The notes beneath the pieces are model-generated. The model was not told the origin of the DNA and ran no database searches. It saw nothing but the letters and a program-made list of their open reading frames with translations. A DNA stretch of 55,198 nt from Candidatus Saelkia tenebricola (GTDB lineage: Bacteria > Omnitrophota > Gorgyraeia > Kaelpiales > Kaelpiaceae): contig JAVCDA010000037.1 of NCBI GenBank assembly GCA_030765145.1, positions 1 to 55,198 of the forward strand. Reading direction: 5' to 3'. This document shows, piece by piece, positions 42,975-51,184 of the stretch. Each line of letters starts with the position of its first letter. Positions within the stretch are counted from its first letter, which is position 1. A program made the position numbers and the translations under genes.

Positions 42975-44902
42975 CTCCTGACCTCAAGTACTGCATACGC
43001 CTCAACTACATCACCTTCTTTTATATCATTGAAACCTTCCAACCCAATTCCACATTCATATCCTTCTTGAACTTCTTTAACATCATCCTTAAATCTCTTT
43101 AACGATGTAATTCTTCCTTCATAGAGAATCTTACCATCACGCAATAACCTACAAGGCGTATTTCTTTGAATTTTTCCTTTACTCACCATGCAACCTGCTA
43201 TCCTTCTAACTTTACTGACTTCAAAAACCTTCCTTATTTCTAATTTACCCAAAAATCGTTCTTCTAACTCTGGGTCTTCCAACCCCTTGAAAACTTTTTC
43301 TATATCAGCTATTAAATCGTAAATAATACTATAAAGCCTGACTTCAACCATTTCTTCCTTAGCCCTGCTCTTAGCTTTTTCATCTATACCAACATGAAAC
43401 CCTAGAATAAGAGCGCTGGATGCCAGAGCCAAAACAACATCAGACTCTGTTATATTTCCAATACCTTTATGTAACACCTTAAAATCAATTTCATATTTTT
43501 GCTTTTCTTTCAGTTTATTTAAAGAATCTCCTACTGCATCCAAAGAACCATACACATCTGTTTTTAAGATCAAGCGTAATACTTTATCGCCTTCTTTAGT
43601 TAAATCTTTTAAACTCATTCTTTGAGCAGGAGCTTGTTTTTTGAGCCTTATTTCATCCAGCCTTTTAGCTGCAATCTCTTTAGCCTGACTCTCGTTTGTT
43701 ACGACAAGAAACTTTTCTCCGGATTGAGGAATGCTGTTAAAACCTAAAATCCCAACCGGGTCTGAAGGGTGCGCTTTTTTAATCTTGTTTCCTAAATCAT
43801 TAAACAATGCCTTTACTTTTCCACAGCAAGTCCCCGCAATAATAATATCACCCAGATTTAACGTCCCGCTCTGTACAATTACAGAAACCAAAGGCCCGCC
43901 CTTAGATATCCGAGATTCCAAAACCACGCCTTTAGCAAGTTTATCCGGGTTTACTTTTAATTCCATTATCTCTGCCTGAAGCAAGACCATATCCAGCAGC
44001 TCCTTTATACCTTCACCAGTTATGCCTGAAACACCCGCCGTAATTATATCTCCCCCCCAATCTTCAGGAGTTAAACCGGATTCTGCAAGCTGTCTTTTAA
44101 CCTTATCAATATCAGCATCTGGTTTATCAATCTTATTGATAGCTACCATAATAGGCACATTAGCTGCTCGTGAGTGATCAATAGCTTCTATGGTTTGAGG
44201 CATAATCCCATCGTCAGCCGCAACTACAAGGATAACAATATCAGTAACATTAGCACCTCTTGCCCTCATAGAAGTAAAAGCTTCATGACCAGGGGTATCT
44301 ATAAAAGTGATTTTTTCACCCTTATGTTCAACCTCATAAGCACCAATATGCTGAGTGATACCACCTGCTTCATTCTTGGTTAATTCCAGGTTCCTGATTT
44401 TCTCTAAGAGTGTCGTTTTACCGTGATCAACATGCCCCATAAGTGTAACAATAGGATACCTCTTAACAATATAACCTTCTTCTTCCTCTTTATGAATTTC
44501 TAAAACTTCTTCTTCATCAGTCAGCTTTCTTTTTAAACCTACCCCATACTCTGCAGCTAATCTACGTGCCAGTTCTTCATCCAAATTCTGATTTATATGG
44601 GCAAGTATTTTCCATCTCAAAAGTATCTTCTGAACCTCATTAGGTTTAACCCCTATTTTTACTGCTAAATCTCTTAGGGTAACTGGAAACTCAATTGAAA
44701 TTTTAGGTTTTTTCTTTATTTCTTCCTGTTTTTCTTTATCCAAAACAGCAGATATTTCATGCTTTATGATCTCTGCAGTTTCAACATCCAGTATGCTCAT
44801 ATGAGATTTAACTTCCACATTTAATTGCTTCAAATGCTCAATTAAATCTTTGGTATCTATACCTAAATCTTGGGCCAATTTGTAAACTCTAACATTACTC
44901 AT
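42971..44902 (-). CDS. infB: Translation initiation factor IF-2
   Basis: GTPase that brings initiator tRNA to the 30S subunit. The 643-residue form lacks the long charged N-terminal spacer of E. coli IF-2. It has an IF2-N module (VRVYKLAQDLGIDTKDLIEHL), a second module near residue 73, and then the GTPase with GHVDHGKTTLLEKI, DTPGHEAFTSMRARG and NKIDKPDAD. The C-terminal domains include VGDSLNKL, HKGIGNITESDVVLA and KVFEVSKVRRIAGCMVSKGKI. Overlaps nusA by 8 bp. Confidence 0.97.
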   Translation of the reverse strand: MSNVRVYKLAQDLGIDTKDLIEHLKQLNVEVKSHMSILDVETAEIIKHEISAVLDKEKQEEIKKKPKISIEFPVTLRDLAVKIGVKPNEVQKILLRWKILAHINQNLDEELARRLAAEYGVGLKRKLTDEEEVLEIHKEEEEGYIVKRYPIVTLMGHVDHGKTTLLEKIRNLELTKNEAGGITQHIGAYEVEHKGEKITFIDTPGHEAFTSMRARGANVTDIVILVVAADDGIMPQTIEAIDHSRAANVPIMVAINKIDKPDADIDKVKRQLAESGLTPEDWGGDIITAGVSGITGEGIKELLDMVLLQAEIMELKVNPDKLAKGVVLESRISKGGPLVSVIVQSGTLNLGDIIIAGTCCGKVKALFNDLGNKIKKAHPSDPVGILGFNSIPQSGEKFLVVTNESQAKEIAAKRLDEIRLKKQAPAQRMSLKDLTKEGDKVLRLILKTDVYGSLDAVGDSLNKLKEKQKYEIDFKVLHKGIGNITESDVVLALASSALILGFHVGIDEKAKSRAKEEMVEVRLYSIIYDLIADIEKVFKGLEDPELEERFLGKLEIRKVFEVSKVRRIAGCMVSKGKIQRNTPCRLLRDGKILYEGRITSLKRFKDDVKEVQEGYECGIGLEGFNDIKEGDVVEAYAVLEVRR

Positions 44903-46031
44903 TTTTACTCAAAAGATATGCTTTAGCAGCCTTAATAACTCTTTCAGCTGTTCTTGCACCAACACCCTCAACTTTAGTTAAATCCTCTATTGATGAACAT
45001 GCAATCTTTTCAACACCAGAATAACCAGCCCTTCCGAGAGTTGCTGCAATCTTAGGACCTATACCTTCAACCTTCAATAAAGGAGAATCTTCACTCAGTT
45101 CCTCAGGACTCCTTACATCTATCTCCCAAGAAGTTAGTTGTGATGCAAGCCGGACATTTTGACCATGTTTACCTATAGCAATAGAAAGTTGATCTTTAGG
45201 AACAATTACCAGTGCTTTGCCCTCTTTTTTAAATAACTTTATTTCTGAAATCTGAGCTGGATTAAGAGCTGCCTTTATATACTCACAAGCATCTTCACTG
45301 TATCTAATAATGTCGACTTTCTCGCCTCCCAACTCATCCACTATATTTTTTACCCTGATTCCTTTCATACCAACACAGGAACCAACCGGATCGATATTTT
45401 CTTGTTTAGAATGCACTGCCACCTTAGTTCTCTCCCCTGCTTCTCTGGCAACCGTAATTATTTCAACCAGTTTTTCCTGTATTTCGGGTACTTCTATTTC
45501 AAAAAGTCTTTTGATTAATTCAGACCTTCTTCTGGAAACTATAACCAAAGGAGGCTTCCCGGTTTTTTTAACCTCGAGGACAAACACTTTCAGTTTCTGC
45601 CTCTGCCTATAAGCTTCTCCTCGCCCCTGTTCAGAACGGGGCAATAAAGCCTCAGCTTTTTCAAGCTCCAGGATAATATCTCCATGCTCTACTCTATGTA
45701 CAATTCCACTCAAAATATCTCCTACTTTATCTTTATACTCCTCATAAACCGTTTCCTTCTCCGCCTCACGTAATTTCTGCATAATAACCTGTTTTGCAGT
45801 CTGAGCTGCAATCCTACCTAATTGTTGAGACATTACGTTTTTACCTTCTATATGCACACTTATATCGCCGGTATTGATATCAAATTCAATTTCTAAATCA
45901 TCCTTTTCAACATGCATTACCTTTTTAGCCGCAGTAATCATTGCTGCCTCAATAGCATCAATAAGCCTTTGTTTATCAATACCTTTTTCCTGCCCCAAAT
46001 ATTCTAAAGCCAATAATAGTTCTTCGTTCAT
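44895..46031 (-). CDS. nusA: Transcription termination/antitermination factor NusA
   Basis: RNA-polymerase-binding factor for pausing, termination and antitermination. The 378-residue protein has the NTD, then S1 (VGDILSGIVHRVEHGDIILE), and KH1/KH2 with DPVGSCVGMKGIRVKNIVDELGGEKVDII (key VGxxGxR) and SIAIGKHGQNVRLASQLTSW. A pair of helix-hairpin-helix motifs closes it (VEGIGPKIAATLGRAGY and VEGVGARTAERVIKA). Its gene is 2 bp after rimP. Autoregulation at the upstream rimP leader is known for other bacteria and is plausible here. Confidence 0.96.
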   Translation of the reverse strand: MNEELLLALEYLGQEKGIDKQRLIDAIEAAMITAAKKVMHVEKDDLEIEFDINTGDISVHIEGKNVMSQQLGRIAAQTAKQVIMQKLREAEKETVYEEYKDKVGDILSGIVHRVEHGDIILELEKAEALLPRSEQGRGEAYRQRQKLKVFVLEVKKTGKPPLVIVSRRRSELIKRLFEIEVPEIQEKLVEIITVAREAGERTKVAVHSKQENIDPVGSCVGMKGIRVKNIVDELGGEKVDIIRYSEDACEYIKAALNPAQISEIKLFKKEGKALVIVPKDQLSIAIGKHGQNVRLASQLTSWEIDVRSPEELSEDSPLLKVEGIGPKIAATLGRAGYSGVEKIACSSIEDLTKVEGVGARTAERVIKAAKAYLLSKNE

Positions 46032-46033
46032 CT

Positions 46034-46495
46034 TTACTCCTTAGACAGACCTATTTGCTGTTTAGCACTATCAAGATCTTTAATATCAACCTCCACTATT
46101 TTATCTTCACAACTAATCATCAGCTGACTTTCCCGCACTTCTATAAGATTTCCTCTAATTATACGCCCATCTTTAATTTTTACAACCAAATCTCTACCTA
46201 GAACACACTTAAATTCCTGCTCATTTTTTAATAACCTATCAATACCGGGAGAGAATACCTCCAAAACATAGCTTTGGTCTATAAAATCTGCTTCATCCAA
46301 CATATTAGCTAATTTCCTATTCACCCCAACACATTCATCCATCGCAATGCCACCTGATTTATTTACAATAAAGCGCAACAGCAACTTACTTCCCAAAGAG
46401 ATTAAACTTAACTCAATAATCTCACATCCTTCGTTTTTAACAACCGGCATTGCGAATTGCATGGTTTTTTCTTTTAATTCATCTAAATAACTCAT
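46034..46495 (-). CDS. rimP: Ribosome maturation factor RimP
   Basis: Needed for 30S assembly. The 153-residue protein has the RimP N-terminal domain (VKNEGCEIIELSLISLGSKLLLRFIVNK, key GCEIIEL and LRFIV), SYVLEVFSPGIDRLLKNEQEF with the SPGxDRxL signature, and a C-terminal SH3-like barrel. It starts the rimP-nusA-infB run. Its ATG overlaps the stop of an 11-codon leader ORF. Confidence 0.95.
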   Translation of the reverse strand: MSYLDELKEKTMQFAMPVVKNEGCEIIELSLISLGSKLLLRFIVNKSGGIAMDECVGVNRKLANMLDEADFIDQSYVLEVFSPGIDRLLKNEQEFKCVLGRDLVVKIKDGRIIRGNLIEVRESQLMISCEDKIVEVDIKDLDSAKQQIGLSKE

Positions 46496-46524
46496 TTAAC
46501 AAAAAAAGTGGGTAATAAACCCAC
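46492..46524 (-). CDS. Possible rimP leader peptide (10 aa)
   Basis: A GTG at 46524, three bases after an AAAAAGGAGG tract, opens ten codons (VGLLPTFFVK) ending in TGA that overlaps the rimP ATG as ATGA. The rimP ATG itself has no nearby Shine-Dalgarno. Ribosomes entering at GGAGG could therefore translate the leader and re-initiate at rimP. Translating it would also melt the hairpin that lies within it. The 3-nt spacing is tight, so this is a proposal. Confidence 0.35.
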   Translation of the reverse strand: MGLLPTFFVK

Positions 46525-46526
46525 TT
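46501..46526 (-). terminator. Intrinsic-terminator-like hairpin in the rimP leader
   Basis: On the minus strand AAGTGGG (46526-46520), a 7-nt loop and CCCACTT (46512-46506) are followed by more T residues (46505-46501), six bases before rimP. A terminator before the first gene of a nusA operon suggests attenuation, as with the terminators ahead of nusA in E. coli and the rimP-leader RNA class. A matching TTGACA -35 lies at 46578-46573; its -10 is not clear (a weak TAAGTT at 17 bp). Confidence 0.65.
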
Positions 46527-46670
46527 ACCTCCTTTTTCAAGTTAAATGTAACTTACTATATTTTAATATCATTGTCAAGAGGGATATCACAAAAACAAGC
46601 TGCTGGTTTTAAAATAGTTTAAAGATGTGGTATAAATAATGTTAGGAGCAAAATAAACCCAATAAATCCG

Positions 46671-47178
46671 ATGAGAAGGAAAGTGTTCAGTCTATTGTAG
46701 GTGTTTTCGTATTTTTATGTAATAAAAGTGGATGACAATACAACTGTATCTTTACGAAGATCTCGAGAGACACCTTTCAGCCTGGATAATATTTTTACCA
46801 TAAGCAATGAAGAAATAGTTTACACCAATAGCTTACACCAAATAATAATCAAATAACAACAGGTACTGCAGAAGAAGCAAAATCTTTTAATCATGACGAT
46901 TTACCCCCCCCCTTTTCCACCACATCGCAAACACTAACTCTTACACAATTATATTGACCAATAACGAAGAGGAATATTTCTTGAGTCTTCAAGAAGGCAC
47001 CATAACAGAGGCCAACCTTGCAGCGTTAACAAGGATTCAACAGTTTTCAGAATATTTCTCAATCCACAGAAACGCAACCACAAAAAAATGGATTCTTTAT
47101 TACGATAACATTGAATTAGGCATAATTGTTTCATTAAAAGATCTTCTAATCCACATAGACACTGACATCTCTTCTTGA
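46671..47178 (+). pseudogene. Decayed gene for an exported protein
   Basis: An ATG at 46671 opens a signal-peptide-like start (MRRKVFSLL) interrupted by TAG at codon 10. The same frame resumes as VFSYFYVIKVDDNTTVSL and runs on, coding-like, to about 46856. The sense then shifts to other frames: LTPNNNQITTGTAEEAKSF up to a run of nine C (46904-46912), and after it a frame that stays open to TGA at 47178 (NEEEYFLSLQEGTITEANLA onward). One extra C would join the last two. At least one stop and two shifts make it a pseudogene unless the C run is misread. It directly precedes the 778-aa exported protein gene on the same strand. No family recognised. The stretch 46579-46670 shows nothing definite. 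Confidence 0.5.
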
Positions 47179-47197
47179 TTTTTTTTAAAACCCCTGT

Positions 47198-47226
47198 TTG
47201 CTTTAAACCTATATGCATGTTATACT
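47198..47226 (+). promoter_or_regulatory. Promoter of the 778-aa exported protein gene
   Basis: TTGCTT (47198-47203), 17 bp, TATACT (47221-47226). Transcription would start near 47233, just at the AGGAGG tract (47234-47239), giving a very short leader. Confidence 0.5.
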
Positions 47227-47256
47227 TATTGTTAGGAGGAGATCATTAACGCTTCA

Positions 47257-49593
47257 ATGAAGAAGTTAATAGTATTTTTTCTGTTTTTAACATTTCAATC
47301 CAATTTCATTACATCCTCATTAGAAACCCAATCTACAAGAAGAGTTATCACACCGCAAACAGATGAATCTTCCCCCCCAGTATTAGAAGTTGTAACGGAG
47401 CGATGGATAACATTCCTGCAATCAGCATTAAAAGAGGCAATTGAGGAATCTTTAGGAAACAATAATATCAATCATATACCCGATATTGAAAAAGGAATAT
47501 CTGATACAGTTTTATTTCACATACGAAACAACCAACCGATAACAACATCTCTGGATGCCAAAACAATAATCAAGCATATATGGAATATGCTGGGATGGGG
47601 ATACGCCACAGAAGAAGAAATAGGTCATATACTATTAAAATTAGATGGGATATTTTCGATATATAAATTCCTGGATTTTTTCTCGCACCAAGGAGAAACA
47701 ACAATAAAATACACATTAAAAGTTCAAGAACACGGATTATCAATCATTGATGAATATGACATAGAAGAAGAACAAATACTCCTTCAAATGCAGAGATCCT
47801 ATCCTCTAGACTCGAATATCTATTCTATGTTAAAAACTTTTTATGAACAGATGATAGAAAAATATCCTAATAGATCTTATTATAACTGGCAATTAAGCTG
47901 GGCATTAAGTGCGCTGGGCAACGAAAACTTAAGAACACATTATTTTACATCAGGTTTACAAAAAGAATACCAGCCAATACCAGATTATATCTCAAAACAA
48001 GCTATTTCAACCGCTCTTAAACAACACAGAGAAAACGCTGATATCAGCTGGGGGTATTATCCATCTGATAAAAACATCGATTATTCCAATGTAAGATTCA
48101 ATCATGCAATAAAATACTGTATGCAATTCCCCGAAATATTTATGCCTCAAGGAAACCCCATAGACTTGAGTTCCAGTAAATTTAATCAAGCCATTACTCG
48201 ATATGGCAACCAAGCCAGAGACATAATTAGAGCACCAAGTGGTACAGAAATTTATGGATTTTGCAGAGACGATATTTTGATATTTACGGCTCTTCGTCCT
48301 GAAACAGGAGAAGTCGTAGGATTCCGCATGAAAAGAACCTTGGATATGAATACAGGGCGTGATGTCTTTGAAATCGTTATTGATACGTTTTATAAAATCA
48401 ATCCTGAGATGGTTAGACATATGCAAGAATCATCTAATTTAACCCTTTTCATAGATTCTTCAGGTGAAAACCCGGGATTGTATGACGCCTATCCAGACCC
48501 CTATAGAAATGCACGAAAAACAGAAGCTGAAACAGAACGCGATTATTTCGCGCTTACTCCAGAAATGTATCAAGAAGCTATAGATGCAATAAGAGAAAAT
48601 ATTCTCCCTCATTCTGATAAAATAAGCGCAATTGTATTAGCAGGGCTTACATCTGCAGGAAAATCACCTTGCACAGAAGAAATCCTGAAATTCCTGGATG
48701 AACAAGGCATACCTCTATTTAAATCTCAAAATTTTATAACACCTACTACAAACAGACGTGTTATCAGTTTACCTATGGATTCATATTACCTAAACAGAAA
48801 CCTTATGCCTACCAGAAACGACCGTATAGATTTTGACAACCCTTTAGCTTTGGATGTTAACAAATTCAGAACTGATTTAGCAAAACTCTTAAGAGGAGAA
48901 CAAATTGAGTTGCCGCATTACGATTTTGAAAGTGGAATAAGCAACCCAAATTCAGGCATTTATATGCAACTCAATCCAGGCGATATCTTGCTTATCGAAG
49001 GGATTCATGCCTTAAATCCACTTTTCACAGATTCCATAAATCACAATACTCCTAATATAAAGATGTTTATAACAGCTTCTGAGGTATTAAGACTTGCCCG
49101 AAGAACTGTGAGAGACTCCATTTCACGGGGATACCCTCCAATAGAAACTTTGAAGCAATGGTTGCGTGTAGTGGAAGCTGAGCACCAATATATCCATCCA
49201 ACAGCAGAAAACGAAGACGTATTAGTAATAAATACTGATTTAACAGTAGAAGTTGATGGAGATACTGTCCCCATTTATCAAGCATTTGAAGAAGGCATCT
49301 TCACAAAATACGCTTTGTATTTGTTAGAAAACAGAGAAAATGAAAAACTTGATAATTTTAATCCACTATACACAACTTTTTTAGATGATTTAGAATTAGC
49401 TTATACACAAGCATTAATAAAAGAAGATATCCAAATGGCAGAAGTTGCGTTACATCACATAAAATATTATTATGGCAACGAATCTCTTTTGGCGCTATAT
49501 GAAGACCTGCTAATAGAAGGGGCTTTGGAATTATCAGTAACAACTATCGCTGATTTCTTAGAAATATATTGCGGTATACAAGTGCAACCTTGA
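47257..49593 (+). CDS. Large exported protein with a C-terminal uridine-kinase-like P-loop domain
   Basis: A 778-residue protein. Residues 1-~20 are a signal peptide or anchor (MKKLIVFFLFLTFQSNFITS). Residues 40-440 are helical and unrecognised. Residues 455-700 resemble uridine kinase/phosphoribulokinase: Walker A GLTSAGKS at 463-470, PMDSYYLNRNLMP near 506-518, DFDNPLALD at 525-533, LPHYDFESG and DILLIEGIHALNP at 576-588. The segment RLARRTVRDSISRGY can serve as the lid. Such kinases use cytosolic ATP, so an exported one is odd. The ATG lies 17 nt from AGGAGG. An in-frame ATT at 47245, 5 nt from it, is an unusual alternative start. Confidence 0.72.
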   Translation: MKKLIVFFLFLTFQSNFITSSLETQSTRRVITPQTDESSPPVLEVVTERWITFLQSALKEAIEESLGNNNINHIPDIEKGISDTVLFHIRNNQPITTSLDAKTIIKHIWNMLGWGYATEEEIGHILLKLDGIFSIYKFLDFFSHQGETTIKYTLKVQEHGLSIIDEYDIEEEQILLQMQRSYPLDSNIYSMLKTFYEQMIEKYPNRSYYNWQLSWALSALGNENLRTHYFTSGLQKEYQPIPDYISKQAISTALKQHRENADISWGYYPSDKNIDYSNVRFNHAIKYCMQFPEIFMPQGNPIDLSSSKFNQAITRYGNQARDIIRAPSGTEIYGFCRDDILIFTALRPETGEVVGFRMKRTLDMNTGRDVFEIVIDTFYKINPEMVRHMQESSNLTLFIDSSGENPGLYDAYPDPYRNARKTEAETERDYFALTPEMYQEAIDAIRENILPHSDKISAIVLAGLTSAGKSPCTEEILKFLDEQGIPLFKSQNFITPTTNRRVISLPMDSYYLNRNLMPTRNDRIDFDNPLALDVNKFRTDLAKLLRGEQIELPHYDFESGISNPNSGIYMQLNPGDILLIEGIHALNPLFTDSINHNTPNIKMFITASEVLRLARRTVRDSISRGYPPIETLKQWLRVVEAEHQYIHPTAENEDVLVINTDLTVEVDGDTVPIYQAFEEGIFTKYALYLLENRENEKLDNFNPLYTTFLDDLELAYTQALIKEDIQMAEVALHHIKYYYGNESLLALYEDLLIEGALELSVTTIADFLEIYCGIQVQP

Positions 49594-49610
49594 TTGATAT
49601 AAAGCTCTAA

Positions 49611-49880
49611 TTATTCGAATCTATAGACTTTTCTTATCGGCTCTAAAATAATCCAATGACACTTAAGACCTTTGGGGAATAAAACTAAATCACCTTTATT
49701 TATTTCTACTTTCTCTCCGCTATCGGCTGTAATAACTGCTTTACCGTCTTGGATAAAACATCTTTCATCAGCATCATATTCCCAGTCAAACTCGGAAACA
49801 CCACAACTCCAGGAATTCCAGGAATCCAGATCCAAACTTTTGAGTTCTTCCTCTGTTCCCTTCTTAACCTCTATTTCCAT
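49611..49880 (-). CDS. Small cupin-domain protein
   Basis: An 89-residue single-domain cupin of the cupin_3/DUF861 kind. It has WSCGVSEFDWEYDADERCFI, then GKAVITADSGEKVEINKGDLVLFPKGLKCHW (key GDLVLFPKG) and the ending RKVYRFE. These proteins are related to EutQ and (S)-ureidoglycine aminohydrolase, but most small ones have no proven substrate. It converges with the 778-aa gene, with 17 bp between stops. Confidence 0.85.
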   Translation of the reverse strand: MEIEVKKGTEEELKSLDLDSWNSWSCGVSEFDWEYDADERCFIQDGKAVITADSGEKVEINKGDLVLFPKGLKCHWIILEPIRKVYRFE

Positions 49881-49900
49881 AATCCTGCTCCTGGTTAATC

Positions 49901-49974
49901 TGGAGCGGGAGAGGGGAATCGAACCCCCGTAGTCGGCTTGGAAGGCCGAAGCTTTACCACTAAGCTACTCCCGC
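49901..49974 (-). tRNA. tRNA-Gly (TCC)
   Basis: A complete minus-strand cloverleaf. The acceptor GCGGGAG pairs with CTCCCGC. The anticodon stem TCGGC/GCCGA carries loop CTTCCAA (anticodon TCC), and the T arm is GGGGG-TTCGATT-CCCCT with one mismatch. The discriminator is T and the 3' CCA is encoded (49903-49901), unlike the other two tRNAs here. It lies between rpmE and the cupin gene. Confidence 0.96.
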
Positions 49975-49994
49975 ATAATATCAAGTTGTGTCAT

Positions 49995-50028
49995 AATTTA
50001 AGAAAGAGTAACTACTCTTTCTTAAATT
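49995..50028. repeat. Perfect 16-bp inverted repeat over the rpmE stop codon
   Basis: AATTTAAGAAAGAGTA (49995-50010) and its exact complement (50013-50028) are separated by 2 bp. The right arm encodes the last residues of L31 and the TAG falls at the centre. No T-run follows, so it is not a standard terminator. It could stabilise or process the rpmE transcript, or separate it from tRNA-Gly downstream. Confidence 0.85.
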
Positions 50029-50224
50029 TAGCATATTTTCTCTTAAACCTTTCCACTCTACCTGCAGTATCAACTATTTTCTGTGCCTCTCCTGTATAAA
50101 AAGGGTGGCATACAGAACATACTTCCACTTTGATATTTTCTTTCGTAGAACGCGTATGTATCACATTACCGCAAGCACAGGTAATTGTAGTTTCCTTATA
50201 TGCAGGATGAATTTCCTTCTTCAT
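50012..50224 (-). CDS. rpmE: 50S ribosomal protein L31 (zinc-binding type)
   Basis: A 70-residue ribosomal protein. The four zinc Cys are CACG (16, 18) and [10 protein letters not shown] (37, 40), so this is the C+ form rather than the Zn-independent paralogue used under zinc starvation. Start MKKEIHPAY is typical. AGGAGG precedes the ATG. It has its own promoter inside the 3' end of purC. Confidence 0.96.
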   Translation of the reverse strand: MKKEIHPAYKETTITCACGNVIHTRSTKENIKVEVCSVCHPFYTGEAQKIVDTAGRVERFKRKYAKFKKE

Positions 50225-50287
50225 AACTACCTCCTATATTTTTTCAAATTCTATCCGTAATATATTCTCCACCCTCACGAGAGGAAA

Positions 50288-50316
50288 ATTATACTACAGC
50301 AACTCTTCACCTGCAA
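50288..50316 (-). promoter_or_regulatory. Promoter of rpmE
   Basis: On the minus strand TTGCAG (50316-50311), 17 bp and a perfect TATAAT (50293-50288) overlap the purC stop. The transcript starts near 50281 and its leader can form CCTC-TCGT-GAGG (about 50276-50287). Confidence 0.65.
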
Positions 50317-51184
50317 GCATCTTGTATGCAAGTAAATATTTATCACTTGTTTTCTCTATAACTTCTTGAGGCAATCTAGGTGCAGGCGGAGTTTTATCCC
50401 AATCAGTAGCTTCCAACCAATCTCGTACATACTGCTTGTCAAAACTCACTTGAGATTTACCCGGGAGGTATTGGTCTTTGGGCCAGAATCGAGATGAATC
50501 AGGAGTAAGAATTTCATCTATCAGAATTAAATTATCATCAAGTAAACCAAACTCAAATTTGGTATCGGCAATAATAATTCCCCGCTCTGCTGCAAAATTT
50601 TCAGCAAATTGATACAGCCTTATGCTTAAATCCCTTAATTTGCTCGCCAATTCAACTCCTATATGGTCTTTCACATAATCAAAGCTTACAGCCATATCGT
50701 GACCGGTATCTTCTTTAGTAGAGGGCGTAAAAATCGGCTCCGGTAATTTCTGAGCCTGAATTAACCCAGTTGGCAGTTTTACACCGGATACAGAACCAGT
50801 CTTTTGATAATCCTTCCATCCCGAACCTGCCAAATACCCCCTCACAACACATTCAAATGAAACCGGATTGCTCTTTTTTACAATCACAGAACGCCCTTTA
50901 AGATCCTCTCTATAAGACGCGAGTTCTTCTAAATCAGAAATATCTTTTGAGAAAATATGATTTTTAACTATATCCTTTGTCAAATCGAACCAAAATGAAG
51001 AAAGTTGAGTAAGCACTATCCCCTTATAAGGAATTGCATCCAAAAGTACAACATCAAAACAAGAAATCCTGTCCGTTGCAACAAACAAAAGCTCATTCCT
51101 GCATTCATAAACATCCCTCACTTTTCCCCTTTTAAAAAGCTTAAGCTCTGGAATTTCAATACCCTCAATCAATTTCACTTTCAT
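50294..51184 (-). CDS. purC: Phosphoribosylaminoimidazole-succinocarboxamide synthase
   Basis: Joins aspartate to CAIR in purine synthesis (SAICAR synthetase). The 296-residue protein is the longer, yeast-like type. It has KLFKRGKVRDVYE, LLFVATDRISCFDV, VVRGYLAGSGWKDYQKTG, the EPIFTPSTKEDTGHD block, DTKFEFGLLDDNLILIDEILTPDSSRFW (key DTKFEFG and DE) and a C-terminal SDKYL segment. The ATG at 51184 is chosen because GGGGGAG stands 3 nt before it; in-frame starts further up lie inside the ATPase gene. Confidence 0.95.
   Translation of the reverse strand: MKVKLIEGIEIPELKLFKRGKVRDVYECRNELLFVATDRISCFDVVLLDAIPYKGIVLTQLSSFWFDLTKDIVKNHIFSKDISDLEELASYREDLKGRSVIVKKSNPVSFECVVRGYLAGSGWKDYQKTGSVSGVKLPTGLIQAQKLPEPIFTPSTKEDTGHDMAVSFDYVKDHIGVELASKLRDLSIRLYQFAENFAAERGIIIADTKFEFGLLDDNLILIDEILTPDSSRFWPKDQYLPGKSQVSFDKQYVRDWLEATDWDKTPPAPRLPQEVIEKTSDKYLLAYKMLAGEELL

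Noticed and set aside
46949-47218. Minus-strand 89-codon frame opposite the decayed gene
   Set aside because: No Shine-Dalgarno and no recognisable features; the plus-strand sense looks more coding-like.
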